NCBI GenBank assembly: GCA_913062555.1
Contig: CAJXVU010000010.1
Location: forward strand, 1 to 64,000
From: an uncultured Bacteroidota bacterium
GTDB lineage: Bacteria > Bacteroidota > Bacteroidia > Flavobacteriales > Flavobacteriaceae
Reading direction: 5' to 3'
Length of the DNA stretch: 64,000 nucleotides
Shown here: one piece after another, positions 52,642-60,977 of the stretch
How positions within the stretch are numbered: the stretch's first letter is position 1
Layout: each line of letters begins with the position of its first letter
Notes under the pieces: model-generated
Database searches by the model: none
What the model was told of the DNA's origin: nothing
What the model saw: only the letters and a program-made list of their open reading frames with translations
Made by a program: the position numbers and the translations under genes

Positions 52642-54048
52642 CTAAACTTTAACCGTTTTCCATTTTCCCTTTCGAAACCATATAATTCCAATAATTGCAA
52701 TTAGAACCTCAGCTAAAGTTATGGCCCAAAAAACACCCTCTGGGCCTGCGTCAAAATAAATAGCTGTCAAGTAAGCAAATGGTAATTGTACCACCCAAAA
52801 GCAGACAAAATTTATATAGGTTGGTGTTTTAGTATCGCCCGAACCATTGAAAGATTGAATAACAACCATCCCGTAAGCATAAAACACATAACCTGCTGCT
52901 ATGATACGTAAACACTTACTTCCATAATCGACTACATTGGGCTCTGAACTAAAAAATAATAATATTTGCTTAGCAAAAATCAAATAAAGAACAGATACAA
53001 AAGCCATAAAATAGGCATTGTACTTTCCTGTAAGCCAAACCGACTTTTCGGCACGTTCCGGATGTTTGGCACCCAAATTTTGGCCAACCAAAGTTGCAGC
53101 GGCATTGCTCATTCCCCAAGAAGGCATGAGTGAAAAGAGCATCACTCGGATTGCAATGGTGTAACCTGCTAGGACATCGCTTCCAAATTCACTCATAATT
53201 CGCATTAGAAATACCCAACTTGAGGTTGCAATCAAAAATTGACCAATGCCTCCAATGGATACTTTAATTAAATTCATTAGGATATTCATTCTAATAACAA
53301 GATCCTTAAATCCTATTTTTAGTTTACTCCAACCATAAAACAATACGAGGAGTTGGAACACCACAGCTGTTCCACGACCTATTGTTGTTGCAATTGCAGC
53401 TCCCTCTACTCCCATCGCTGGAATGGGGCCAAATCCAAAAATAAACATGGGATCCAAAATAAGATTTAACCCATTTGAAAGGATTAATGTCCACATGGCA
53501 ATAGAAGCATTTCCTGCACCTCTGAATACTGCATTGATTAAAAACAAGAGCATAATAGTGACATTTCCTCCTAACAATACTTGAGTATAACCATAGCCTT
53601 CAGCTATAAGCTCTGGTTCTCCTCCCATTAGTCCTAATATTTCTTTAGGGTATAAGATGCCTATAATACTAATAATTACAGCAATAGCTACACCAAGAAA
53701 TATGACTTGAACAGTAGCCTGACTAGCTCCTTTAATATCCTTTTCTCCAATTCGTCTTGCGACTATTGCTGTGGCTGCCATACTCAACCCTATGGCAACA
53801 GCATAAACCAATGTAATGACAGATTCTGTCAATCCAATAGTAGCCACGGCATTGACACTAACTTTAGATACATAAAAAATATCGACAATGGCAAAAATAG
53901 ACTCCATTAGCATTTCCAAAATCATGGGAATTGCTAACATAAAAACAGCGCGACGAATACTACCAGAAGTAAACTCCTGCTCTTTACCTGTAATAGCTAT
54001 TTTAAAATATTTATATAATTTGGGTAATGAAGGTATGTTTGATAACAT
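52642..54048 (-). CDS. MATE-family efflux transporter
   Basis: This 468-residue protein has 12 predicted TM helices in two related halves. N-terminal features are SIRRAVFMLAIPMILEMLM, IFYVSKVSVNAVATIGLTES and TAIVARRIGEKD; the second half has MSNAAATLVGQNLGAKHPER. These are typical of DinF/NorM-type MATE exporters that use Na+ or H+ to expel drugs or metabolites. The substrate is unknown. It is transcribed alone, 51 bp upstream of the PLP enzyme gene in the same direction, and divergent from the glycosidase gene. Confidence 0.92.
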   Translation of the reverse strand: MLSNIPSLPKLYKYFKIAITGKEQEFTSGSIRRAVFMLAIPMILEMLMESIFAIVDIFYVSKVSVNAVATIGLTESVITLVYAVAIGLSMAATAIVARRIGEKDIKGASQATVQVIFLGVAIAVIISIIGILYPKEILGLMGGEPELIAEGYGYTQVLLGGNVTIMLLFLINAVFRGAGNASIAMWTLILSNGLNLILDPMFIFGFGPIPAMGVEGAAIATTIGRGTAVVFQLLVLFYGWSKLKIGFKDLVIRMNILMNLIKVSIGGIGQFLIATSSWVFLMRIMSEFGSDVLAGYTIAIRVMLFSLMPSWGMSNAAATLVGQNLGAKHPERAEKSVWLTGKYNAYFMAFVSVLYLIFAKQILLFFSSEPNVVDYGSKCLRIIAAGYVFYAYGMVVIQSFNGSGDTKTPTYINFVCFWVVQLPFAYLTAIYFDAGPEGVFWAITLAEVLIAIIGIIWFRKGKWKTVKV

Positions 54049-54230
54049 AATCTATGATGATTAAATATAAAAGATGACCAAATACAATTTGTGTTTAGTA
54101 TGAAAGGGTCAAGAAGTGCTTGACAAGTACGGAAACTTTAGTTAATCAATCATAATGACAAATATGACAAAAAAAAATGAGACCCACAATTGTTAACATT
54201 TTATAAGCCAAATGTTAGACATCATAATTG

Positions 54231-54238
54231 TACATTTG
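54231..54238 (+). promoter_or_regulatory. -7 box upstream of the GH113-like gene
   Basis: TACATTTG matches TAnnTTTG and lies 28 bp before the TTG start. No good -33 TTG is present at the usual spacing. Confidence 0.45.
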
Positions 54239-54266
54239 TTTTTTAAAATCATAATTTACTATACAT

Positions 54267-55652
54267 TTGAGGTCAAAACCTTCCATTTTAAAGACTTTCA
54301 AGCTGTTTTTCCTGTATTACGCCATCGCAATCGTAATTCTTATAGGAATATTGCTTGTTTTTGTACTCACCAATGATTTTGGAAGTCGCGGTACAATTAG
54401 TATTGTACTTGATATGTTATCGAGACTTATTAAGTACCCTCTAGCCTATGTTATTCTACTTATTCCTTATCTGCTCTATCGTCTTATTAAGTCATTAATT
54501 AACGATTATAAGCGTAGGCAATTATATGGGTTTTGTAAAGGATTGTTCCTAAAAGTCATTCTGCCCATAATCATCATTTGGGGAGGTGTTTTGTCAATAA
54601 ACTGGTATCGCCAGGCAGAAAATTATAATTATGATTGGGATTACAGTGTTGAAAATAAATCAGCAGCAATTCGAAATTTATATCTAAAAGACAAAAAACA
54701 GCGAGGGATTCATTTTTTTGGCAGGTCAAAAGACAGTATCTCTTTTGAGATTTTAAAAACAAATAATATTGAATGGCTAACATTAGTCCCGTTCTTATCT
54801 CAGGAATATCATGACAAACCAGAACTTAATACAGGCTTTAGAAGTAATGATTCTACACCTAGACATCAACGATGGCGACGATTAATAAATAAAGCCAACA
54901 GTTATGGTTTTAAGATTATGTTTAAGCCTCATATCTGGTTAAATAACAGATCTAATGGCATATGGCGTTCTAATATAAAAATGAAGTCACAAGAAGATTG
55001 GAATGCGTGGTTTAATGAATACTCTGCATGTATTTTAGACTATGCCTCCTTAGCTGAAGAGTTAAACATCGCATTATTTTGTATTGGTACAGAATTACAT
55101 ACCCCAGCAATAGAACAACCCGAACAATGGCAAGACCTCATCAAGAAAATCCGAGGTGTGTATTCCGGAAAGCTTACCTATGGTGCCAATTGGGATTCGG
55201 AGTTACAAGATATTCCGTTTTGGGATGCCTTAGATTATATTGGTGTACAAGCCTATTTTCCAATCGCTACAGGTAATAATCCAACTCTTAGCGAACTTGA
55301 ATTGGGTTGGCGAAAACATTTAAAAACATTGGAAACGCTACACAAAACCTATAAAAAACCAATTTTGTTTACAGAGTTGGGTTATAAATCGACCATTGAT
55401 GCCGGACTAAAACCTTGGGAATGGAATACGGTTGGCAACCGATTTTATAAAAGAATATCAAAACGAACACAAGCACTTTGTTATGAAGCTTTTTTTAATA
55501 CGGTATGGCAACAAGATTGGCTTGAAGGTGTACACTTATGGGAATGGCAATCCCGAAACCATAATGGTGATGGTAATAATAATGCCTTTACAATACAACA
55601 TAAACCGGCTTTAAATGTTGTCGCTAAAGGATTTGGGGAGGTTTTAAAATAG
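54267..55652 (+). CDS. Membrane-anchored GH113-like glycoside hydrolase
   Basis: This 461-residue protein uses a TTG start at 54267; no ATG precedes the first TM helix. Two TM helices (about 16-33 and 50-70) and a third near 95-115 anchor a TIM-barrel domain from about 130. Family-like features are GFKIMFKPHIWL, LFCIGTELHTPAIEQ (acid/base Glu candidate), YIGVQAYFPIATGN and PILFTELGYKS (nucleophile Glu candidate), as in GH113 beta-mannanases and relatives. The membrane anchor suggests a role in envelope glycan turnover, not polysaccharide digestion. The next gene starts one base after its stop. Confidence 0.75.
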   Translation: MRSKPSILKTFKLFFLYYAIAIVILIGILLVFVLTNDFGSRGTISIVLDMLSRLIKYPLAYVILLIPYLLYRLIKSLINDYKRRQLYGFCKGLFLKVILPIIIIWGGVLSINWYRQAENYNYDWDYSVENKSAAIRNLYLKDKKQRGIHFFGRSKDSISFEILKTNNIEWLTLVPFLSQEYHDKPELNTGFRSNDSTPRHQRWRRLINKANSYGFKIMFKPHIWLNNRSNGIWRSNIKMKSQEDWNAWFNEYSACILDYASLAEELNIALFCIGTELHTPAIEQPEQWQDLIKKIRGVYSGKLTYGANWDSELQDIPFWDALDYIGVQAYFPIATGNNPTLSELELGWRKHLKTLETLHKTYKKPILFTELGYKSTIDAGLKPWEWNTVGNRFYKRISKRTQALCYEAFFNTVWQQDWLEGVHLWEWQSRNHNGDGNNNAFTIQHKPALNVVAKGFGEVLK

Positions 55653-55653
55653 G

Positions 55654-56229
55654 ATGGAAATTAAAAAACATCAACATTTTATATTGCACAAACCATACGG
55701 CTATTTGTGCCAGTTTATTTATGAAGGTAAACGAAAAACTCGTAAAAAACTACTAGGAGAGCTCTATGATTTTCCCCAAGGCACTATGGCTATTGGTCGT
55801 TTAGACGAACCTTCGGAAGGATTACTGTTACTAACAACAGATGGGAAAGTAAGTGAATATATCCGAAGCAGGAAAGTTGAAAAAGAATACTATGTTCAAG
55901 TTGATGGTATCATCACCAAGGCAGCCATTGAACAACTCGAACAAGGTGTTGAAATAGGTGTAGATGGTGGAAAATATCTCACCAAACCCTGTAAAGCAAA
56001 ACTCGTGACTTCTGTTACTCATTTACCTTTAGCTAATCGACATGTCCGCGATGAACGCCATGGACCAAAAAGTTGGGCATCTATAACAGTTACCGAAGGG
56101 AAGTTTAGACAGGTTCGTAAAATGACTGCTGCAGTTGGATTTCCAACATTACGATTAGTGCGGATTAGGATTGGTAGCATTTACCTCAAGCATCAAATGG
56201 GGCATGTGGAGCCTGTTGATTCTTTTTAA
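55654..56229 (+). CDS. RsuA/RluE-type pseudouridine synthase
   Basis: This 191-residue protein lacks an S4 domain and has the catalytic block AIGRLDEPSEGLLLLTTDG with nucleophile Asp51, KVEKEYYVQVDG and TEGKFRQVRKMTAAVGFPTL. These are signatures of the RsuA/RluB/E/F family; the short S4-less form best matches RluE, which modifies U2457 of 23S rRNA. It is coupled to the glycosidase gene (1-bp gap), an operon of unrelated functions. Confidence 0.88.
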   Translation: MEIKKHQHFILHKPYGYLCQFIYEGKRKTRKKLLGELYDFPQGTMAIGRLDEPSEGLLLLTTDGKVSEYIRSRKVEKEYYVQVDGIITKAAIEQLEQGVEIGVDGGKYLTKPCKAKLVTSVTHLPLANRHVRDERHGPKSWASITVTEGKFRQVRKMTAAVGFPTLRLVRIRIGSIYLKHQMGHVEPVDSF

Positions 56230-56252
56230 CTTTACATTTTAATGACAATTAA

Positions 56253-56284
56253 AAATGCGCCTTATAATTAAACAAGACGCATTT
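56253..56284 (+). terminator. Weak hairpin downstream of the pseudouridine synthase gene
   Basis: AAATGCG (56253-56259) and CGCATTT (56278-56284) pair, with a further CTT/AAG inside. No T run follows. It could mark the 3' end, since a converging gene lies 100 bp on. Confidence 0.4.
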
Positions 56285-56382
56285 GACTATAGTTCTCCCT
56301 AAGAACTAAATAATAGTTGAATGCAATGTTATAACAATATCACACAGGAATTTTACGGAAAACCGTAATCGGAAGTTTTTTT

Positions 56383-57048
56383 TTAAATTAATCCCAAATC
56401 TTTTACAATAGCGACCAAATGGATAGCATTACTGGCCTTAAATTGCACGCGAAGTTTATTTAATCGTTTTTCAATCGTACTTAAACTATTAGGCGAAAGA
56501 CTCTTGCTTTTAAAATGAACGCTAATTTCATCATGAGAAAGTCCTCTAGAGAGCTGTTTTACCAATTCTATATCGTAATCTTCAATTTCCAGATTAACTT
56601 TTGGACTTAAGGCATGTGCCACTTCTGGTGACAAATATAGCACATCGTTATAGGTTGAGAATACGGCTTGTGTCAGTTCTTTTAAGCCATATCTGCTCTT
56701 ACATACATAGCCATTAATATTGTAATTATTAACTAAGGATCTTACCCGCTGTAGCCTATCTTCTACTGAGAATACAATAACTTTTAAATTGGGATGCTCT
56801 GCTTGTAATTCATGAATTAAGGCCTCTCCTCCTAAGTATTTTTGTGTTCGATAATCGGAAGTAAACGACAAATCTGTAATTAATAATTGGTAGGGCTCCT
56901 TATCCATAACGGCCTTCTTAACTTTTAAATACGCATCGTCGCAATATTGTACCTGATCAATTTCTGCGATACCCAGCTCACTAAGTGCTGCATATACACC
57001 TTTATTAATATCGTCCATATCTTCGGACACTAAAACTTTTGTGAACAT
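56383..57048 (-). CDS. NarL/LuxR-like response regulator
   Basis: This 221-residue protein has a receiver domain with acidic residues Glu9-Asp10 (VLVSEDMDD) and phospho-acceptor Asp59 (LLITDLSFTSD). The switch segment is VIVFSVEDRLQR and the Lys lies in NGYVCKSRYG. The C-terminal HTH (about 150-215) reads VKQLSRGLSHDEISVHFKSK followed by STIEKRLNKLRVQF, a divergent GerE type. It pairs with the TPR histidine kinase gene that ends 2 bp upstream. The DNA targets are unknown. Confidence 0.88.
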   Translation of the reverse strand: MFTKVLVSEDMDDINKGVYAALSELGIAEIDQVQYCDDAYLKVKKAVMDKEPYQLLITDLSFTSDYRTQKYLGGEALIHELQAEHPNLKVIVFSVEDRLQRVRSLVNNYNINGYVCKSRYGLKELTQAVFSTYNDVLYLSPEVAHALSPKVNLEIEDYDIELVKQLSRGLSHDEISVHFKSKSLSPNSLSTIEKRLNKLRVQFKASNAIHLVAIVKDLGLI

Positions 57049-57050
57049 AA

Positions 57051-58715
57051 TTAAACTTTAATTTTAACTTTAAAACCTTTTTCTAACTCTGTTTCAAAAT
57101 TAATAGTTCCATTAATAGAAAGAATACGGTTTTCCGCATTTTGTAATCCACTGAATTTCAATGTATTAAGGCCGATTCCATTATCGGTGTAGCCAATTTC
57201 TACTTTATTTTTCGCTTTCAAAAAGCTTAAAACCACAAGAGAGGCCTCAGAGTGCTTTTTCATATTGGTCATAAGTTCCTGAAGGACTCTATAAATTGTC
57301 ATTTTTCTGATATCAGAGATGGCATCCCATTCTATTTTAGAGATATTTCGAGTAATTATATTCACAGTCGGGCTACTATAGCTCAATAATAAATCCCTCA
57401 AGAGCTCTTCAAATTTTTCCGATACTTCTATGCTGTTGTTTTCTCTTGAGATATCTCTGGTTTTATTATATATTCCTTCCAAAGTATCTACTATTGCCTC
57501 GTTAGCCTCTGCCCCACGTTCTAGTCTATTCATGACATGAAAAACATCATTTGCCACTTCATCATGTACTTTTTTAGAAATTCGAGTTTCGGTATTATAC
57601 ACTTCCATTAAGGTGTTTTTTTTATACTTCGCCTTTAAATATAAATAGGTAAATAATCCTAGAATAATTATAAGCCCTATTCCAGCTTGAGCTTGCAGCC
57701 GTTTTGATTTTTCTTTTTCACGAGCCAATTCACTCTCAATAGTTCGGCCCTGTTCTTTTGTCAAATTATACTTTGCACTTGAAAATTTTTTGTCATTTGA
57801 TAATCTCGCCTCAGTTAAGCTATCGTTCAATTTAATATATTCTTTGTTCAAAGGATTATCTTCTAACAGTAATAAATTGGCTATGGCTTCCATTTTATAA
57901 GGCTGTCTATATATACTAGTCGCCTCATACCCTAATCTTGCATAATACCTAGCTGTTTTAAAATTGTCTCTATCCCTATAGTATTCTGTTAAATGCTTAT
58001 AACTTATATAAAAAGATTGATAATCTTGTTCTTCCTTTCTAATTTCAAGTGCATTTAGCATGTTAGTCAATCCTTTTGGTTCTCCCAATTTTCCTTGAAC
58101 CGATCCCAGATTATCTAAAGCTTTAGCTATCATCTTATTGGTATCAAATTTTAATCGATTGATATAGACATATTCAAACTTTTCTCTGGCTAATTGAAAC
58201 CGGCCCTGATCTCTATAAATAGTAGCCTTATTATTATATAAGGTCATACTGTCACTAATTTCTTGTGCAATTATTAAGGCTGTATCATAAATTTCAATAG
58301 CCTTATCGTAATCATTCAAAGATCTATAAATACGTCCTAAACTATTATATAACCCAATTTTGTCAGCAATTATACTGCTATCATCGAGTTCCAAATGGTC
58401 TATTAAATTCAAAGCCTCGACCACTGAAGCTTCACTATCATATGGGAGAGCCAATTTGTATTGACCTATAATAATCATTCTTAAATCATAAATTGCCGCA
58501 ATCGTATCCTTTCGATATAAACTATTCTCTTTATGATTATTAAAAAACAAATACCCTGAAACTAAGTCATCATTATTTTTTGGTTCTGTAATCAAATCGT
58601 AATAATACCATGTACTATCAATTGCTTGTTGTGCATTAACAGAGTTTACAAAACATCCAGTTTGGCATAAATAATAGAAATAAAAAAAGAGGAATGATTT
58701 TTTTAAGGATTTCAT
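57051..58715 (-). CDS. TPR-containing sensor histidine kinase
   Basis: This 554-residue protein has a signal or first TM (about 1-28). Periplasmic tetratricopeptide repeats span about 70-290 (LYNSLGRIYRSLNDYDKAIE and similar), followed by a coiled segment and a TM helix (about 343-361). The kinase core has a probable phospho-acceptor His384 (RISKKVHDEVANDVFHVMN) and a HATPase domain with ELMTNMKKHSEASL, DNGIGLNTL and SGLQNAENRI. It is the Bacteroidota-type TPR-HK with a NarL-like partner. The signal ligand is unknown. A 58-residue lipoprotein gene lies 40 bp upstream in the same direction. Confidence 0.9.
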   Translation of the reverse strand: MKSLKKSFLFFYFYYLCQTGCFVNSVNAQQAIDSTWYYYDLITEPKNNDDLVSGYLFFNNHKENSLYRKDTIAAIYDLRMIIIGQYKLALPYDSEASVVEALNLIDHLELDDSSIIADKIGLYNSLGRIYRSLNDYDKAIEIYDTALIIAQEISDSMTLYNNKATIYRDQGRFQLAREKFEYVYINRLKFDTNKMIAKALDNLGSVQGKLGEPKGLTNMLNALEIRKEEQDYQSFYISYKHLTEYYRDRDNFKTARYYARLGYEATSIYRQPYKMEAIANLLLLEDNPLNKEYIKLNDSLTEARLSNDKKFSSAKYNLTKEQGRTIESELAREKEKSKRLQAQAGIGLIIILGLFTYLYLKAKYKKNTLMEVYNTETRISKKVHDEVANDVFHVMNRLERGAEANEAIVDTLEGIYNKTRDISRENNSIEVSEKFEELLRDLLLSYSSPTVNIITRNISKIEWDAISDIRKMTIYRVLQELMTNMKKHSEASLVVLSFLKAKNKVEIGYTDNGIGLNTLKFSGLQNAENRILSINGTINFETELEKGFKVKIKV

Positions 58716-58755
58716 TCCTCTAAAATAAAAACTAATTTTTAGTTAGCCATAGCTT

Positions 58756-58932
58756 TTATCCATTTCCTCCACCTGGTGGTGGTGGTGGTGGTGGTGGTGG
58801 TGGTGGAATATCATCTCCATCATCACAACAGGCTTGTTGGCTGCTCTCATCCACAGCTAATTCCTGTGGTGTACACGAATAAAACCCCAAATTGAGGATA
58901 ACCGTAAAGATTATTACATAAATTTTTTTCAT
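58756..58932 (-). CDS. 58-residue polyproline lipoprotein preceding the TPR kinase
   Basis: The minus-strand ATG (58932-58930) to TAA (58758-58756) encodes MKKIYVIIFTVILNLGFYSC, that is a lipoprotein signal with lipobox Cys20, then TPQELAVDESSQQACCDDGDD, 11 consecutive Pro and GGGNG. All 11 Pro codons are CCA, an uninterrupted trinucleotide repeat (58774-58806). The mature peptide of about 39 residues would be acidic, with a Cys-Cys pair and a rigid polyproline tail. It ends 40 bp before the kinase ATG and is likely cotranscribed with it. The function is unknown; a periplasmic sensor accessory or signal peptide is possible. Confidence 0.65.
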   Translation of the reverse strand: MKKIYVIIFTVILNLGFYSCTPQELAVDESSQQACCDDGDDIPPPPPPPPPPPGGGNG

Positions 58933-59287
58933 TTTGTATTTTCTAAAAGTTGGACATGCCTATGGCCGTCCGAGTTAATACTCCGTTAAAATTGTGAAAT
59001 AGTATTGCCTTAAAAATTGAAGAGACGTCTCCCTTCGTTGAGAAGTGTAACTGTTGAAATAAATTGGCATGACTACTTCTCAAATCGAAATACCAACCTA
59101 CTTTACAGTGCTATAATAGTATCATAAGCTTATTAAAAGCTACGCTTAAAATGTTGTGCAATACTGAGGCGAATGACGCAAGAAACGCCTAAAAGTGATG
59201 GAAATACAATGGAAATATTATGGAAATAAAATTTCAGATTCAATACCAATAAAAAAATAAATATTAATAGCTAAAAATTAACAAATT
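58933..59287. other. Divergent intergenic region, 355 bp
   Basis: It separates the lipoprotein-kinase-regulator unit from the plus-strand 117-residue gene. It holds three 11-bp direct repeats at 59198-59230 and a short inverted repeat AGGCG/CGCCT at about 59167-59190. No coding frame is supported. Confidence 0.6.
59198..59230 (+). repeat. Three phased 11-bp direct repeats (ATGGAAATA)
   Basis: ATGGAAATACA, ATGGAAATATT and ATGGAAATAAA follow each other without spacer (59198, 59209, 59220). The 9-bp core is perfectly conserved and the last 2 bp vary. The 11-bp period is one helical turn, so all three present the same DNA face. They end 57 bp before the start of the 117-residue gene. Confidence 0.85.
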
Positions 59288-59641
59288 ATGCACAGAGAAT
59301 TAATCACAAGAGCTTTTGAAAAAGCAAATATGGAAGCAAAAAGAAGTGGTATTAACAGGCCATCGAATAATCGATTGGCAAAAATATTATCTGATTTTAT
59401 ATCCAATGAACTAAAGACTCCAATTGGAGAAAGACGATTAAGAGATTATTACAATGCCACCATGCTAACAAATACCTCCAATTATGACGATATAAATATT
59501 AGACAATTAAACGTTGTCATTGGTTTATGCAACTATTTGGGATATGAAGAATATGAAAGTTTCATGTTAGAAACGAATTTAAAAAAGAAAAAAACGGATC
59601 AAAAAAAGTTGAATTTGTCTTTACATTACAACTTAGAGTAA
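59288..59641 (+). CDS. Conserved hypothetical basic protein, 117 residues
   Basis: There is no signal peptide or TM. The sequence is mainly helical and basic: ELITRAFEKANMEAKRSGIN, RPSNNRLAKILSDFISNE, GERRLRDYYNATM, RQLNVVIGLCNYLGYEEYESF and a final KKKKTDQKK segment. The pattern of two helical bundles with NRLAKILSDFI and a following RxLRDYY resembles the small N-terminal modules of flavobacterial regulators, but I do not recognise a named family. It could bind nucleic acid. The phased repeats upstream make it a candidate for tight or auto-regulation. Confidence 0.55.
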   Translation: MHRELITRAFEKANMEAKRSGINRPSNNRLAKILSDFISNELKTPIGERRLRDYYNATMLTNTSNYDDINIRQLNVVIGLCNYLGYEEYESFMLETNLKKKKTDQKKLNLSLHYNLE

Positions 59642-59709
59642 ATATGAGAATTGGCTTGCGAAAAGCAAAAGCGAGGAAAAAGATAATCCTATAACTTCAA
59701 AATGAAAAA

Positions 59710-59754
59710 TGCCCTTTCCTAAAGCATAATAAATTCTTACTTAAGGAAAGGGCA
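59710..59754. terminator. Hairpin between convergent genes
   Basis: TGCCCTTTCCT (59710-59720) pairs perfectly with AGGAAAGGGCA (59744-59754). The loop is 23 nt. On the minus strand it is followed by TTTTTCATTTT, which would terminate the TPR lipoprotein transcript. Confidence 0.6.
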
Positions 59755-59803
59755 ATACTATTATTAGCGATGAGTATTGCTTCTAAAAATAAAGACTTAG
59801 TGT

Positions 59804-60742
59804 TTATTCACTACTTAAATGGGCTTCTGCTGCGATAAAACCAAAACCTGCCCAGTTGCCAGTTTCTATAAGAGCTTCAAATATTGATTTAGCTTTTTCT
59901 CGATCCCCATTGTAATAATACCAGTTTGCAATACCATATTGCACAGCTTCACTTGAACCCAATGATTCATTGCCTGCAAATTCTTTTTCAGATAAATCTC
60001 CTTTATAAAATAATAACAACTTATGATAGGCCATATTTTCAATAATATTCATATCCTTATGGATAGGTTCCAAAATCTTCATGGCTTCTTCTGGTGACTC
60101 CATAAGTCTCAATATCATATACAACCAATGTGAAGTTGCGACCAACATATCATCATTCCTGGAGGCAGATAGACATTTCTGAAAAGCTGCTAAGCTATTT
60201 TTTAGATCTCCTTTTAAATAATAAGCCAAGCCCAAATGGTACCAAATATTAGTGTGTAATGATGAAACAGGGGTGTTTAAACGGTTCGGAATCCCATCAG
60301 GCTCAATAATATCTTTACGCCCTTCTATTAATGTTGTGGCAAATTCAAAATCTGAGATCGCCTTATCAAGTTGCCTTGTACTAATATAACGATGGCCTCG
60401 ATGCCTATAAAAACGTGGCTCCTTTGGGAACTTTTCAATGCCCTCGGTATAAATGTCTATCGCTTTTTTGTAATCTCCTAAATAGGCTGTACGCCTGCCT
60501 AACCAAACAATATTATCGGCTAAGTCCTTATCAGTCGCATAGGTATTTAATGCCAAAATATAATTTTGTATTTGCAGGGTATCTGCTTGAGGGTTTACCT
60601 GTCTTCTAATTAATGGGGTTTGAAGTAATGAGGTCCCTTGAAGTGTATCAATTAATACTGTATTTGCTTCAGGGTTATTTTGAAGTTGATTACAGCTGCA
60701 CAAGAGTAGTCCTGTAAAAATAAAGATAAGTAATGTTTTCAT
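59804..60742 (-). CDS. TPR-repeat lipoprotein
   Basis: This 312-residue protein has lipobox LLLCSC (Cys17). It carries about five tetratricopeptide repeats from residue 70 on (IVWLGRRTAYLGDYKKAIDI, RFYRHRGHRYISTRQLDKAI, WYHLGLAYYLKGDLKNSLAA, GIANWYYYNGDREKAKSIFE). It is probably a periplasmic or outer-membrane scaffold, and no enzymatic motif is visible. It is a single gene, with a Lys-rich microprotein gene 55 bp upstream in the same direction. Confidence 0.85.
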   Translation of the reverse strand: MKTLLIFIFTGLLLCSCNQLQNNPEANTVLIDTLQGTSLLQTPLIRRQVNPQADTLQIQNYILALNTYATDKDLADNIVWLGRRTAYLGDYKKAIDIYTEGIEKFPKEPRFYRHRGHRYISTRQLDKAISDFEFATTLIEGRKDIIEPDGIPNRLNTPVSSLHTNIWYHLGLAYYLKGDLKNSLAAFQKCLSASRNDDMLVATSHWLYMILRLMESPEEAMKILEPIHKDMNIIENMAYHKLLLFYKGDLSEKEFAGNESLGSSEAVQYGIANWYYYNGDREKAKSIFEALIETGNWAGFGFIAAEAHLSSE

Positions 60743-60797
60743 AAGTGTAAATATAATAATTTTATAAACGCTTATATTCCATTAACGACATCCAGGT

Positions 60798-60959
60798 CTA
60801 TGCATCAGACTGTTCTTGTTGTTTTTGTTTCGCAACAATAGCTTTTAGTCGTTCTTTATGAGCTAATTTTTTTTGAGCGAGCTTATTTTTTTTTCGCGCC
60901 ATGAGCTTGCTGTGCTTCGCTTTATTCTTGGTGTTTTTTTCTTGTCCCTTTTTAGCCAT
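60798..60959 (-). CDS. Lys-rich 53-residue microprotein
   Basis: The minus-strand ATG at 60959 to TAG at 60798 reads MAKKGQEKNTKNKAKHSKLM, then ARKKNKLAQKKLAHKERLKA, then IVAKQKQQEQSDA. About 40 percent of residues are Lys or Arg with strong helix propensity and no hydrophobic core. It lies 18 bp downstream of the stop codon of the large cytochrome c assembly gene, so it is cotranscribed. It may be an RNA- or ribosome-binding microprotein, inferred from charge only. It resembles in style, not in sequence, the 32-residue protein at 16642. Confidence 0.6.
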   Translation of the reverse strand: MAKKGQEKNTKNKAKHSKLMARKKNKLAQKKLAHKERLKAIVAKQKQQEQSDA

Positions 60960-60977
60960 TACACCTTTTTAATTCCT

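Noticed and set aside
56345-56380. ACGGAAAACCGT hairpin followed by a T run as terminator of the pseudouridine synthase gene
   Set aside because: The stem is only 4 bp and is separated from the T run by nine bases; too weak to call.
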